Source of the DNA: Sphingomonas sp. JUb134
GTDB lineage: Bacteria; Pseudomonadota; Alphaproteobacteria; Sphingomonadales; Sphingomonadaceae
NCBI RefSeq assembly: GCF_004341505.2
Contig: NZ_SLYP02000001.1
Span: 3,310,501-3,374,500 of the forward strand
DNA length: 64,000 bases
Reading direction: 5' to 3'
Shown: one piece after another, positions 39,852 through 49,124 of the stretch
Position numbering within the stretch: position 1 is the first letter of the stretch
How the letters are laid out: the number at the start of each line of letters is the position of its first letter
Position numbers and translations under genes: made by a program
The notes under the pieces: model-generated
The model's input: only the letters and a program-made list of their open reading frames with translations
Database searches by the model: none
Told to the model about the DNA's origin: nothing

Positions 39852-39933
39852 CCGTGCTCCTGCGAAAGCAGGAGCCCAGAGCCACACAGCACAGCGCCTG
39901 TTACCCTGGGCTCCTGCGTAGGCAGGAGCACGG
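39852..39933. repeat. Inverted pair of REP-like hairpins
   Basis: GCTCCTGC-GAAA-GCAGGAGC (39856-39875) and GCTCCTGC-GTAG-GCAGGAGC (39910-39929) have mirrored flanks (CCGTG...CCCAG and CCCTGG...CACGG), so the unit is a pair of REPs in opposite orientation, as in BIME elements. It sits between convergent gshA and the ICMT-like gene and could end transcription from both sides. Confidence 0.75.
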
Positions 39934-39938
39934 CACCG

Positions 39939-41225
39939 CTAGCCGCGCAGCCATTTGAAGAACCGCGGCACCACCCCGTGCCGCCCCATCCAGTCATAAT
40001 ATGCCCGGTAGTCGGGATCGGCGAGCAGGTGCCGCTCCTCGGTGCGCGCGCGCCAGTAATAGACGCCGCTCACCAGCCCCAGGATCGCGGTGTTGCGGAA
40101 CGCGTCCAGCCAGTTGCCGGTCGTCACCAGCATCGGCCAGCTCACCAGCCACCAGAACAGGTTCTTCGACAGATAGGCCGGGTGGCGGCTCCAGGCGTAC
40201 GGCCCGTTGGTGATGATCCCGCGATTGGTGAGGTTGGAGAAGCGCAGGCCGAACGCCACCGTCGCCCACGCATAGACGAACGTCAGCGCCACCAGCGCCG
40301 CGCCGATCGCCGCGAGGATCACCGGATGCCCCGCGAACCAGTGCGTCCACTCGGCCCCTCCCGGATGATAGTCGAGCGGGCCACCGTCGCCCATCAGCAC
40401 GAACGGGGGGTAGCAGATCAGCGCCGCCGCCCAGCCGGCCGCATAGGGATTGGCCGAGCGGATGTGCGTGTCGATCGGCCGCAGCGCCAGGATATAGCCG
40501 CAGGTCGCAAACGCCACGTCCACCAGGAACATGAAGGTGATCAGCCACTGTGCCAGCGCTACGGGATCGTGCAGCACCGTGGCCGTGTCGGCGGCGACGA
40601 ACTCGCGGAAGCCGCCCGGCACGATCCCCAGCATGAACGCCAGGAAGAACGCCTTCACCGCCCAGGCGCGCAGATGGTCGAAGATCGCCTCGCGCTCGAT
40701 CGGCTCGTCCAGATGCATCAGCCAGGCGCCGAACGCCCAGCAGCCGTCGCGCGGCGCCACCAGGTGGCGGTCGATCCACAGCACATAGGGGATCGACAGC
40801 ACGAACAGCACCGGCGCCGCATAGCCGAAGCACCACATGGCAAAGGCGAAGCCGCCGTCCCAATAGAAGCGCCCGGTCGCATAGAGCAGCGCGATCCCCA
40901 CCCAGGTCGCCCACAGCCCCGCCAGCTTGGTGATGCTGACGTCCAGCGTCGCCCGCCACGGCCGCGGGTTCGCCCAGTCGATCCCGGTCGAAGGGTTGCG
41001 ATGCACCTTGTCCACCAGCACCGACCAGGCGAGCATCGGCAGCCCGCAGGCGACGAGGCTCACCAGCGCCGCATAGGGCCCGTCCATGCCGTAGTGGCGC
41101 GCGATCGCGACCCAGGCGAGCAGCCCGGCCATGCCGGCGAGGCCGGTGCCCGTGCTCACCGCCGATCGCGGGCGCGGATCGGCGGCGGTCGCGGTGTCGG
41201 CAGCGGGCACGAGCGTGGAGGCCAT
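39939..41225 (-). CDS. Isoprenylcysteine carboxyl methyltransferase (ICMT)-like membrane protein
   Basis: A 428-residue polytopic membrane protein with about ten helices. The C-terminal part carries the ICMT/phospholipid methyltransferase signature NGPYAWSRHPAYLSKNLFW and a terminal ARTEERHLLADPDYRAYYDWMGRHG, which bind SAM and the membrane substrate. Bacterial members methylate lipids or small molecules; the actual substrate is unknown. The N-terminal 200 residues are an extra multi-helix region with no clear homology. ATG 41225 is preferred to 41246. Confidence 0.8.
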   Translation of the reverse strand: MASTLVPAADTATAADPRPRSAVSTGTGLAGMAGLLAWVAIARHYGMDGPYAALVSLVACGLPMLAWSVLVDKVHRNPSTGIDWANPRPWRATLDVSITKLAGLWATWVGIALLYATGRFYWDGGFAFAMWCFGYAAPVLFVLSIPYVLWIDRHLVAPRDGCWAFGAWLMHLDEPIEREAIFDHLRAWAVKAFFLAFMLGIVPGGFREFVAADTATVLHDPVALAQWLITFMFLVDVAFATCGYILALRPIDTHIRSANPYAAGWAAALICYPPFVLMGDGGPLDYHPGGAEWTHWFAGHPVILAAIGAALVALTFVYAWATVAFGLRFSNLTNRGIITNGPYAWSRHPAYLSKNLFWWLVSWPMLVTTGNWLDAFRNTAILGLVSGVYYWRARTEERHLLADPDYRAYYDWMGRHGVVPRFFKWLRG

Positions 41226-41348
41226 GCCCGACCCTAGCCGCCGCACCCGGCGGATCGAAGCCGGAATCGTGTCCCGCCTTGCGACAGGCTGGACGCCCGC
41301 TGCGATATGTCGTTACACGACACCATCTCACCTCGACGAAAGGCCGTC

Positions 41349-43271
41349 ATGTTTCGCACCCCTGCGTTCGCCGCCCTGTTGCTCGCTTCTGCCGTTCCCG
41401 CCCATGCGCAGCTGAACCCCGCCGGCAATACCCTGCCGCAGCCGGTGCCCTTCACCGACACGATCCCGGCCCCGCGCGACATCGACTATCCCGGCACCCT
41501 CCTGCTGGAGGTCGACGCGACCGACATCCAGCGCGGCATCTTCAACGTGAAGGAGACCATTCCGGTCGCCGGGGCGGGCCACATGGTGCTGCTGTTCCCG
41601 AAGTGGCTGCCGGGCGCGCACAGCCCGCGCGGTGAGATCGAGAAGCTCGCCGGCCTGGTGATCCGCGCCAATGGCAAGGTGGTGCCCTGGACCCGCGATC
41701 CGGTCGACGTGTTCGCCTTCCACATCGACGTGCCCGCCGGTACCAAGAAGCTCGACGTCAGCTTCCAGTTCCTGTCGGCGACCGCCGGTGATCAGGGCCG
41801 CATCGTCATGGCGCCCTCGATGCTGAACCTCCAGTGGAACTCGGTGAGCCTCTACCCGGCCGGCTATTTCACCCGCCGCATCCCGATCCAGGCGACCGCC
41901 AAATATCCGGCGGGCTGGAGTGCGGCGGCAGGCCTGCCGGCGACCAACAACGGCTCGATCTATTCCTACCAGCGCACCAGCTACGAAACGCTGGTCGACT
42001 CCCCCACCTTTGCCGGCAAACACTATCGCCAGTGGGCGCTGTCGCCGCGCGTCGACCTCAACGTCTTCGCCGACAGCCCTGAAGAGCTCGCCGCCACGCC
42101 CGAGCAGATCGACGCGCACAAGCGCCTCGTCGAGCAGGCGACCCGCGCGTTCGGCGCCCAGCACTACGACAAGTACGAGTTCCTGCTGGCGATCACCGAT
42201 ACCATGGGCGGCATCGGCCTGGAGCATCACCGCAGCTCCGAAAACGGCGTGAAGCCGGGCTATTTCACCAAGTGGAACGACGGTGCCGGCAGCCGCAACC
42301 TGCTCCCGCACGAATTCAGCCACAGCTGGGACGGCAAGTTCCGCCGTGGTGCGGACCTGTGGACGCCCGACTATCGCACGCCCATGCGCAACTCGCTGCT
42401 GTGGGTCTATGAAGGCCAGACCCAGTTCTGGGGCTATGTGCTCCAGGCACGCTCGGGCATCGTCACCAAGCAGGACACGCTGGACGCCTATGCCGCGATC
42501 GCAGCCAGCCTCGACACCCGCCGTGCGCGCGAATGGCGCCCGCTGGTGGACACCACCAACGACCCCATCATCTCGGCGCGCCGGCCCAAGGGCTGGACCA
42601 GCTGGCAGCGCTCGGAGGATTATTACAACGAGGGCCTGCTGATCTGGATGGAGGTGGACTCGATCCTCCGCCAGCAGTCGGGCGGCGCCAAGAGCATCGA
42701 CGACTTCGCCCGTGCCTTCTTCGGCGTGCGCGACGGCGACTGGGGCGTCCTCACCTACACGCTGGACGACGTGGTGCAGACGCTGAACGGCATCCAGCCC
42801 TATGACTGGGCCGGCTTCCTCAACAGCCGCGTCAACGGCGTGTCGGAGCGCGCGCCGCTCGCCGGCTTCACCAACAACGGCTATCGCCTGGTCTACAGCG
42901 ACCAGCCGACCCCTTATTTCGTCAACAACGACCGCACCCGCGAGCAGGCTGATCTCAGCTATTCGCTGGGCCTCGTCACCGGCAAGTCGGGCTCGGTCAA
43001 CTCGGTCGCCTGGGGCAGCCCGGCGTTCGACGCGGGGCTCACCGTCGACAGCAGCATCGTCGCGGTGAACGGCGAAAGCTACAGCGCCGATCGCCTCAAG
43101 GCCGCGGTCACCGCGTCCAAGGGCAATCGCACGCCCATCCGCCTGCTGGTCAAGAACGGCGACAAGCTGCGCGAGGTGGCAATCGACTATCACGATGGCC
43201 TGCGCTATCCGCGGCTGGAAAAGACCGGACAGGGTGAGACGGGCCTCGATCGCCTGCTCGCCGCCAAGTAA
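41349..43271 (+). CDS. M61 family metallopeptidase (glycyl aminopeptidase-like) with PDZ domain
   Basis: A 640-residue exported peptidase with a signal peptide ending AHAQ. The zinc site is HEFSH (H321, E322, H325), followed by WVYEGQTQFWG with the third ligand Glu. The C-terminal PDZ-like segment includes VAWGSPAFDAGLTVDSSIVAVNG. M61 enzymes release N-terminal Gly or Ala, and this one should act in the periplasm. ATG 41349 with an AAAGG ribosome-binding site gives a proper signal peptide; ATG 41307 would add 14 residues. ppa follows 15 bp later. Confidence 0.92.
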   Translation: MFRTPAFAALLLASAVPAHAQLNPAGNTLPQPVPFTDTIPAPRDIDYPGTLLLEVDATDIQRGIFNVKETIPVAGAGHMVLLFPKWLPGAHSPRGEIEKLAGLVIRANGKVVPWTRDPVDVFAFHIDVPAGTKKLDVSFQFLSATAGDQGRIVMAPSMLNLQWNSVSLYPAGYFTRRIPIQATAKYPAGWSAAAGLPATNNGSIYSYQRTSYETLVDSPTFAGKHYRQWALSPRVDLNVFADSPEELAATPEQIDAHKRLVEQATRAFGAQHYDKYEFLLAITDTMGGIGLEHHRSSENGVKPGYFTKWNDGAGSRNLLPHEFSHSWDGKFRRGADLWTPDYRTPMRNSLLWVYEGQTQFWGYVLQARSGIVTKQDTLDAYAAIAASLDTRRAREWRPLVDTTNDPIISARRPKGWTSWQRSEDYYNEGLLIWMEVDSILRQQSGGAKSIDDFARAFFGVRDGDWGVLTYTLDDVVQTLNGIQPYDWAGFLNSRVNGVSERAPLAGFTNNGYRLVYSDQPTPYFVNNDRTREQADLSYSLGLVTGKSGSVNSVAWGSPAFDAGLTVDSSIVAVNGESYSADRLKAAVTASKGNRTPIRLLVKNGDKLREVAIDYHDGLRYPRLEKTGQGETGLDRLLAAK

Positions 43272-43286
43272 AAGGGACAACACGAC

Positions 43287-43865
43287 ATGCGGATCGACAT
43301 GGTGCCGGTGGGCAAGAACCCGCCGGAAGACCTGAACGTCATCATCGAGGTGCCGACCGGCGGCGAGCCGGTGAAGTATGAGTTCGACAAGGCGTCGGGT
43401 GCGCTGTTCGTCGATCGCATCCTGCACACCCCGATGCGCTATCCGGCGAACTACGGCTTCGTGCCGCACACGCTGTCGCCGGACGGCGATCCGCTCGACG
43501 CGCTGGTCGTGTCGCGCACGCCGTTCATCCCGGGCTGCGTCGTGCGCGCGCGTCCGATCGCGGTGCTGAACCTGGAAGACGAAGCCGGCGGCGACGAGAA
43601 GCTCGTCTGCGTGCCGGTGGACTCGACCTTCCCCTATTACACCAAGGTCGGCGGCCGCGCCGATCTGCCGGAGATCGTGTTCCAGCAGATCGAGCACTTC
43701 TTCACCCACTACAAGGACCTGGAGAAGCAGAAGTGGGTGCGCGTCGGCACCTGGGGCGACGCCGACGAGGCGGCACGCATCACCCTGGAGGCGATCGAGC
43801 GCTACAACGCCGCCAAGGACCGTGGCGAGGAACCGCTCGACCACGACGTGCCCGGCCGCGACTAA
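43287..43865 (+). CDS. ppa: Inorganic pyrophosphatase
   Basis: A 192-residue family I soluble pyrophosphatase that hydrolyses PPi to drive biosynthesis. The signature DGDPLDALVV and the metal/phosphate-site residues in YEFDKASGALFVDRIL, MRYPANYGFVPHT and FFTHYKDLEKQKWVRV are intact. It is 15 bp after the M61 gene on the same strand and is followed by a terminator. Confidence 0.95.
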   Translation: MRIDMVPVGKNPPEDLNVIIEVPTGGEPVKYEFDKASGALFVDRILHTPMRYPANYGFVPHTLSPDGDPLDALVVSRTPFIPGCVVRARPIAVLNLEDEAGGDEKLVCVPVDSTFPYYTKVGGRADLPEIVFQQIEHFFTHYKDLEKQKWVRVGTWGDADEAARITLEAIERYNAAKDRGEEPLDHDVPGRD

Positions 43866-43889
43866 GCGCTGAGCGACACGTAATCCGGA

Positions 43890-43928
43890 CCCCGTCGGCA
43901 CCCAGGTGCCGGCGGGGTTCGTCGTTTC
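43890..43928 (+). terminator. Intrinsic terminator after ppa
   Basis: CCCCGTCGGCACC-CA-GGTGCCGGCGGGG forms a 13-bp stem with one G-U pair, followed by TTCGTCGTTT. It also covers the end of the convergent TfoX-like gene. Confidence 0.7.
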
Positions 43929-44283
43929 AGCGCTTGTTCTTGCGCTTCGGCTTCGGCGCCCGCGCCCCAGCCGCCAGCGCGAGCCCGGCCCACTCCCGCA
44001 TCGCGTCCGCATCGTCATAGACGTCGTCGGGCGCACGCCGGTAGTTCATCGATCCGGTGGTGCCGTCGCCCTTGGCATAGGTGAAGCGCGCGCAGTCGGC
44101 CGCGTCCCAGGCCGCGTCGCTCTCGGCATCCGCCTTGAACCAGAGCCCGTCGTCGCCGGCGATCGCAAAGATGGTGCCGTCGCAATAGAGCGTCGCCCCG
44201 CCCATCATCCGCCGCGACGTGACGGTGCCGATCGGCGCCAGCGCCTCCGCCACCCATTCGATCAGCCCTGCGTCGACGCCCAT
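43927..44283 (-). CDS. TfoX N-terminal domain protein
   Basis: A 118-residue protein of the TfoX/Sxy N-terminal family (MGGATLYCDGTIFAIAGDDGLWFKADAE, then FTYAKGDGTTGSMNYRRAPDDV) with a basic tail (KPKRKNKR). Full TfoX/Sxy promotes competence gene expression with CRP; stand-alone N-terminal domain proteins are widespread and have no settled role. It starts 120 bp from the divergent GGDEF gene. The very long overlapping frame to 45396 is a shadow of that gene. Confidence 0.85.
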   Translation of the reverse strand: MGVDAGLIEWVAEALAPIGTVTSRRMMGGATLYCDGTIFAIAGDDGLWFKADAESDAAWDAADCARFTYAKGDGTTGSMNYRRAPDDVYDDADAMREWAGLALAAGARAPKPKRKNKR

Positions 44284-44403
44284 GCGGCCCTCTCTCTGTA
44301 TCGTGGACTCATAAAGGCTGTCCGTCCGGACGCCAGATGCGGACAACCAGCCTCGCCAGCCCCTTAACGGAAACGAAGCTCCTGGCGCTGTAACACCTGC
44401 GAG

Positions 44404-46203
44404 GTGAGACTCGCGACCATCACGAACTGGGCGTATGGGACCACAGTGGCGCTCGCCCTGCTTTCTGGCGGCACCATGCTGCTCGCCTCCCAGGCGCAGA
44501 ACGAGGAGCGAGCGGCTGTCGCGCAGCGATATGCGCTGGATCAGGCAAGCTCGAAGGTGGCGATGCTGGAAGCCAGTCTCAGCGGCCGGGCTCGCCAGTT
44601 CGTCGTCACCGGCACCGCCGCGGATCTTGCCGCGTACGAGCGCGGCAGGAGCGAACTTCGCACGATCGAACATCGCATACGCCGCGTGCAGGATGTCGGC
44701 GCGGGTCCCGACGAGCTCCAGGCTCTCAAGGATGCCCTCGGGGTGCTCGATGACTTGCAGGACGAGCAGCAAGCCGCAGTCGCAGCGCGCCTGAAGGGGG
44801 ACAAGGCCACCGCGGTCGAGATCCTGTTCAGCCCGAATTATGAGCAGGAACTGGATCGGGCAAACAGCCTGTTCGAGCGCTTTCAATATCGGTTGGACCA
44901 GCGGACCGAAACGGAAGTGGCCGGGGCCACGAAGGTCGCCAGGATCTGGCGTACCGTTTCGGAGGTCGTGCTGGCGATCACCGCACTCCTGTTCCTGTGC
45001 GTCCTCTTCTTCATCTTCAAGCGGCGGGTGCTGCACCCCGTCGTGAAGCTGAGCGATGTTGTGAAGCGACTTGCCGCACAGGACTATGCGGCCGTGCCTC
45101 CGAACCTGGAGCAGATCGACGAGATCGGCGACATGGCGCAGGCGATCGGGATCTTCCGGGACAACGGCCTGGAACGGCTGAGATTGGAAGAAGAACAGAA
45201 CGCGGACCGGAACATGCGGGACCTGCTGTCCCGCATGACGCAGCGGATGCAGGCAAGCGATACTCTCGACGATCTCAAGGACGTGATCGAGCGCTTCACC
45301 CCGCAGATCGCTCTGGGATACGCCGGCAGGCTCTACATCCTCGACAAGCCGCGCCAGGCAATGGTGGAGATATGCTCCTGGCTTGACCCCGTGCATTCAC
45401 GAACGGAATTTTCGCCGCTTTCCTGCTGGGCGTTGCGGCGCGGCTTGCCGCACCGGACGGGCGGCCAAAATGTCGACGTTCCTTGTGATCACCTGCAGGC
45501 CGGAGGCGACGACGAGGCAGACTTCATCTGTCTGCCACTCACGGCCCAGCGCGAGATCCTGGGCCTGCTTTACCTCGAACGTCGCGGCGATGCCCAGCAG
45601 GCGCCGACGCGATCAGACGTGTATCTGACGATGCTGGCCGAGAACATCGGCTTGGCCGTCGCCAACCTGCGCCTCAGGGATGCATTACGGGAAATGGCCA
45701 TGGCGGACCCGCTCACCGGGCTCGCCAATCGGCGTCACCTGGACGCGGTGCTCGGCCTGGAGTTGGCGGCTGGGGAGCGTCCGCTGAGCTGCCTCATGAT
45801 GGACGTCGATCATTTCAAGCGGATCAACGACAGCTTCGGTCACGATGCCGGAGATGCCGTGCTGCGCGAGGTGGGCGCTACCCTCAAGGGATCGAGCCGG
45901 GAGGGCGCGCTGGCCTTCCGGTTCGGGGGAGAGGAGTTCCTGCTCCTGCTGCCCGGCCTTTCGCTGGACCAGGCCCGCGAGCGGGCCGAGGAGGTCCGCG
46001 GGCGCATCGCTGCGATGCGGATCGAGCATGAGGGCAAGGACCTGGGGACAATCACCGCATCGTTCGGCGTCTCCAGCACTCCAGAGGTGTGCGGCGCCGA
46101 CAAGCTCGTGCAGACGGCCGATGCAGCGCTTCTGCGAGCCAAGGCTGCCGGTCGCAACCGCGTCGTTGCAGCCGACCGGAGGCAAGAGCACGCCGTCGCC
46201 TGA
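44404..46203 (+). CDS. Membrane GGDEF protein with CHASE3/4-helix-bundle sensor, HAMP and GAF
   Basis: 599 residues from GTG 44404. A TM helix (residues about 8-28), a helical periplasmic sensor, a second TM (VVLAITALLFLCVLFFIFKRR), HAMP, a GAF-like domain (residues about 290-420) and GGDEF with active site GGEEF at 508-512. No RxxD I-site is present five residues upstream (REGALAFRF), so product inhibition should be weaker than in the other two cyclases here. The start lacks a strong ribosome-binding site. The 261-bp gap that follows shows nothing recognisable. Confidence 0.87.
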   Translation: MRLATITNWAYGTTVALALLSGGTMLLASQAQNEERAAVAQRYALDQASSKVAMLEASLSGRARQFVVTGTAADLAAYERGRSELRTIEHRIRRVQDVGAGPDELQALKDALGVLDDLQDEQQAAVAARLKGDKATAVEILFSPNYEQELDRANSLFERFQYRLDQRTETEVAGATKVARIWRTVSEVVLAITALLFLCVLFFIFKRRVLHPVVKLSDVVKRLAAQDYAAVPPNLEQIDEIGDMAQAIGIFRDNGLERLRLEEEQNADRNMRDLLSRMTQRMQASDTLDDLKDVIERFTPQIALGYAGRLYILDKPRQAMVEICSWLDPVHSRTEFSPLSCWALRRGLPHRTGGQNVDVPCDHLQAGGDDEADFICLPLTAQREILGLLYLERRGDAQQAPTRSDVYLTMLAENIGLAVANLRLRDALREMAMADPLTGLANRRHLDAVLGLELAAGERPLSCLMMDVDHFKRINDSFGHDAGDAVLREVGATLKGSSREGALAFRFGGEEFLLLLPGLSLDQARERAEEVRGRIAAMRIEHEGKDLGTITASFGVSSTPEVCGADKLVQTADAALLRAKAAGRNRVVAADRRQEHAVA

Positions 46204-46464
46204 GTCCCGAACAAGCGCAGGAAGAAGCAACAGCCTGACCGCAATCCGCGGCCGCTTTTCCCCCGACAGTCGCCAGGCGTACCGCCCCCGAACGTCTGAT
46301 GGGGAGACTCAGGTTCGGTAGGTTCGCCGCGCCTTGAACCCGAAGCCGCGCGAATGGCAGGAAACTCCCGTAGGTGCTCTAAAGCGGCGGGCCGTAATCC
46401 ACCGATCCCGGACTCTCCGCGCACAATCCGGAAGCGATCACGTCCCGGTCCACGGCCTGGAGGG

Positions 46465-46932
46465 TCAGCTCCCGGCCAGCCGCGCCAGCGCCTCGCCCGA
46501 AACGCGATAAATCCGCCATGGCATCGGCTCGGCGCCGAGACTCCGGTAGAAGCCGGCGGCGGCGGCGTTGGTGTCGCTCACCGCCCATTCGACCCGCGTG
46601 CACCCGCCCGCGACGCCGACCGCCGCGACATGGGCGAGCAGCGCCCGGCCCGCGCCGGAGCCGCGCGCTTCGGGCGCGACGTACAGGTCTTCCAGGTACA
46701 GCCCGTTCCAGCCGCTCCAGGTCGAATGCTTGTGAAAGAACAGCGCGGCGCCCACCGCCCGTTCGTCCTGCTCGGCGATCGCCGCCTCGACCCCGCGCTC
46801 CTCGAGCGCCCGGCGCAGCAGCGCCTCGGTCGCGACCAGCTTGTCCTCGGCGTCCTCGTGGCGCGCCAGATCGCGCACGAAGCCGAAGATCAGCCCCGCA
46901 TCGTCCGGAGTGGCGGTTCGGATTGCGATCAT
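46465..46932 (-). CDS. GNAT family N-acetyltransferase
   Basis: A 155-residue acetyltransferase with the acetyl-CoA loop VAPEARGSGAGRALL and LYLEDLYV, as in diamine/spermidine acetyltransferase-like GNATs (AIRTATPDDAGLIFGFVRDL start). The acceptor is unknown. Its ATG overlaps the stop of the DMT transporter gene (ATGA), so the two are translationally coupled; that suggests a shared substrate or detoxification role, unproven. Confidence 0.88.
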   Translation of the reverse strand: MIAIRTATPDDAGLIFGFVRDLARHEDAEDKLVATEALLRRALEERGVEAAIAEQDERAVGAALFFHKHSTWSGWNGLYLEDLYVAPEARGSGAGRALLAHVAAVGVAGGCTRVEWAVSDTNAAAAGFYRSLGAEPMPWRIYRVSGEALARLAGS

Positions 46933-47825
46933 GCGCCTGCCTCGCTCTGGGAAACCGGGGCGGCGCCGCGCACCGCCACCAGGCAGCCGCCGACGATCAG
47001 CAGCGCACCCGCGACGGTGAACGGCGACACCCGCTCGTCGAATACGAGGTAACCGAGCAGCGCCGCCCAGACAAAGGCGGTGTATTCGACCGGTGCCAGC
47101 ACCTGCGCCTCCGCCCGGCCATAGGACCAGGCGAGCAGCAGCGCGGAGATCGACCCCAGGATCGCCGAGCCGACGATCGGCACCAGCTGGTCGGTCGCCG
47201 GCCACGTCGCCAGCCAGGGTGCTCCCAGCGCCAGCAGCACGCCGATCACCAGGCTGGTGAACAGCGTCACCTCCAGCGGGTCGGCGAGCTGCGCCTGCTG
47301 GCGCAGCAGGATCAGGCTATAGGCATAGAGCACCGACGCGACCACGATCGCGAGCGCGCCCAGCACCACATCCACCGAGGCGCCCGCCTGCGCCTGCCCC
47401 AGCGCGATCACCAGCACGCCCACGGCTGCCACCACCGATCCCAGGATCGCGGCACGCCGGATCCGCTCGCCCAGCAGCGCCGCCGCCAGGAACAGCGCGA
47501 TCAGCGGCGACAGAAAGGTGAGCGCCACCCCCTGCGCCATCGGCACGCGCACCAGCCCCCAGAAGAACAGCAGCACCGACAGCCCCGCCGCCAGCCCGCG
47601 CAGCACGTGCAGCCGGAGCGCCTTGCGCTCGGGCCAGCGCTGCCGCCGCGCCACGAACACCGTGCCGGTGAGCAGCACGCCCGCGACCGAGCGCCACAGG
47701 ACGGCGCTATACGCACCGCTCGCGATGCTCAGCCCCTTCATCAGGGCGTCCATGCACGAATAGATGGCGATGCCCGCCGATGCCGCGGCAAAGGCGACGG
47801 CGGGCGAGGTATGGGTGCGGGTCAT
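46929..47825 (-). CDS. DMT family transporter (EamA domains)
   Basis: A 298-residue, 10-helix transporter with two EamA halves (SCMDALMKGLS, FFWGLVRVPMAQGVALTFLSPL, and later LLAWSYGRAEAQVLAPVEYTAFVWAA). Members export amino acids or metabolites. ATG 47825 is preferred to 47846. It starts 42 bp after ispG on the same strand and is coupled to the GNAT gene downstream. Confidence 0.9.
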   Translation of the reverse strand: MTRTHTSPAVAFAAASAGIAIYSCMDALMKGLSIASGAYSAVLWRSVAGVLLTGTVFVARRQRWPERKALRLHVLRGLAAGLSVLLFFWGLVRVPMAQGVALTFLSPLIALFLAAALLGERIRRAAILGSVVAAVGVLVIALGQAQAGASVDVVLGALAIVVASVLYAYSLILLRQQAQLADPLEVTLFTSLVIGVLLALGAPWLATWPATDQLVPIVGSAILGSISALLLAWSYGRAEAQVLAPVEYTAFVWAALLGYLVFDERVSPFTVAGALLIVGGCLVAVRGAAPVSQSEAGA

Positions 47826-47867
47826 GGCCGCGTCGATGCGCAGCAAACGCCCGCCGCGTCCAGCCGC

Positions 47868-48992
47868 CTACTCCGCCGCCTGCTCCAGCGCCGCGGCCTG
47901 CGCCTCGATCTCGGCGGCCTTGGCCTCGACCAGCCGGACGATGTGGTCGACCATGTCCGCGTCCTCGACATGATGGTCGGTGACGCCCGACAGATAGACC
48001 ATGTGGCGGCCGTTGCCGCCGCCGGTGATGCCGATGTCGGTCTCGCGCGCCTCGCCCGGGCCGTTGACGACGCAGCCGAGCACCGACAGCGACATCGGCG
48101 TGCGGATGTGCTGCAGCCGCTCCTCCAGCTTCTGGACGGTGCGGATCACGTCGAAGCCCTGGCGCGCGCACGACGGGCACGACACGACGCGCACGCCGCG
48201 GTTGCGGATGCCCAGCGCCTTCAGGATCTCGAAGCCGACGCGCACTTCTTCCTCGGGCTCGGCCGACAGCGACACGCGGATGGTGTCGCCGATCCCGAAC
48301 CACAGCAGCGATCCGATGCCGATCGAAGATTTGACCGTACCGCCGATCAGCCCGCCCGCCTCGGTGATGCCTAAGTGCAGCGGGCAGTCGGTCGCTTCGG
48401 CCAGCCCCTGATAGGCCGCGACCGCCAGGAACACGTCCGACGCCTTCACCGCGACCTTGTATTCGTGGAAGTCGTGATCCTGGAGCAGCTTGATATGGTC
48501 GAGCGCGCTTTCGACCAGCGCTTCGGGACAAGGCTCGCCGTATTTCTCCAGCAGGACCTTCTCCAGGCTGCCGGCGTTGACGCCGATCCGGATCGCGCAG
48601 CCATTGGCCTTGGCGGCGCGAACCACCTCCGCCACGCGCTCGGACGAGCCGATGTTGCCCGGGTTGATGCGCAGGCACGCGGCACCTGCGTCCGCGGCTT
48701 CCAGCGCGCGCTTGTAGTGGAAATGGATGTCCGCGACGATCGGCACCCGCGAGGCGCGCACGATCTGCTTGAGCGCCGCGGTCGATTCCACGTCGGGGCA
48801 GGACACGCGGATGATGTCGACGCCCGCTTCCTCGCACCGGCGGATCTGGTCCACGGTCGCGCGCACGTCCGGCGTCGGCGTGTTGGTCATCGTCTGCACC
48901 GTCACCGGGGCATCGCCGCCGACGGGCACGTTGCCGACCATGATCTGGCGGCTCGGACGGCGGACGATATCGCGCCAGGGGCGGACGGACAT
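47868..48992 (-). CDS. ispG: 4-hydroxy-3-methylbut-2-en-1-yl diphosphate synthase
   Basis: A 374-residue iron-sulfur enzyme of the MEP isoprenoid pathway. The TIM-barrel start ([31 protein letters not shown]) and the 4Fe-4S cysteines are present in SCPSCARQG and in [14 protein letters not shown] 48992 is chosen ([12 protein letters not shown]); the extension to 49082 has no conserved features. It is divergent from the isoaspartyl peptidase gene by 132 bp. Confidence 0.95.
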   Translation of the reverse strand: MSVRPWRDIVRRPSRQIMVGNVPVGGDAPVTVQTMTNTPTPDVRATVDQIRRCEEAGVDIIRVSCPDVESTAALKQIVRASRVPIVADIHFHYKRALEAADAGAACLRINPGNIGSSERVAEVVRAAKANGCAIRIGVNAGSLEKVLLEKYGEPCPEALVESALDHIKLLQDHDFHEYKVAVKASDVFLAVAAYQGLAEATDCPLHLGITEAGGLIGGTVKSSIGIGSLLWFGIGDTIRVSLSAEPEEEVRVGFEILKALGIRNRGVRVVSCPSCARQGFDVIRTVQKLEERLQHIRTPMSLSVLGCVVNGPGEARETDIGITGGGNGRHMVYLSGVTDHHVEDADMVDHIVRLVEAKAAEIEAQAAALEQAAE

Positions 48993-49124
48993 GAGGATCT
49001 TCTCGCAGAGGCTGTCGGGGCTCCCCCCATATAGACGCGCAGTGTGGCAGGCGGAAGGCGCGCCGGACGCGGTGGCATGCACCGCCCCTTCTGCTACACC
49101 GCGCGCTCCTTCTGGAGCCGCACG

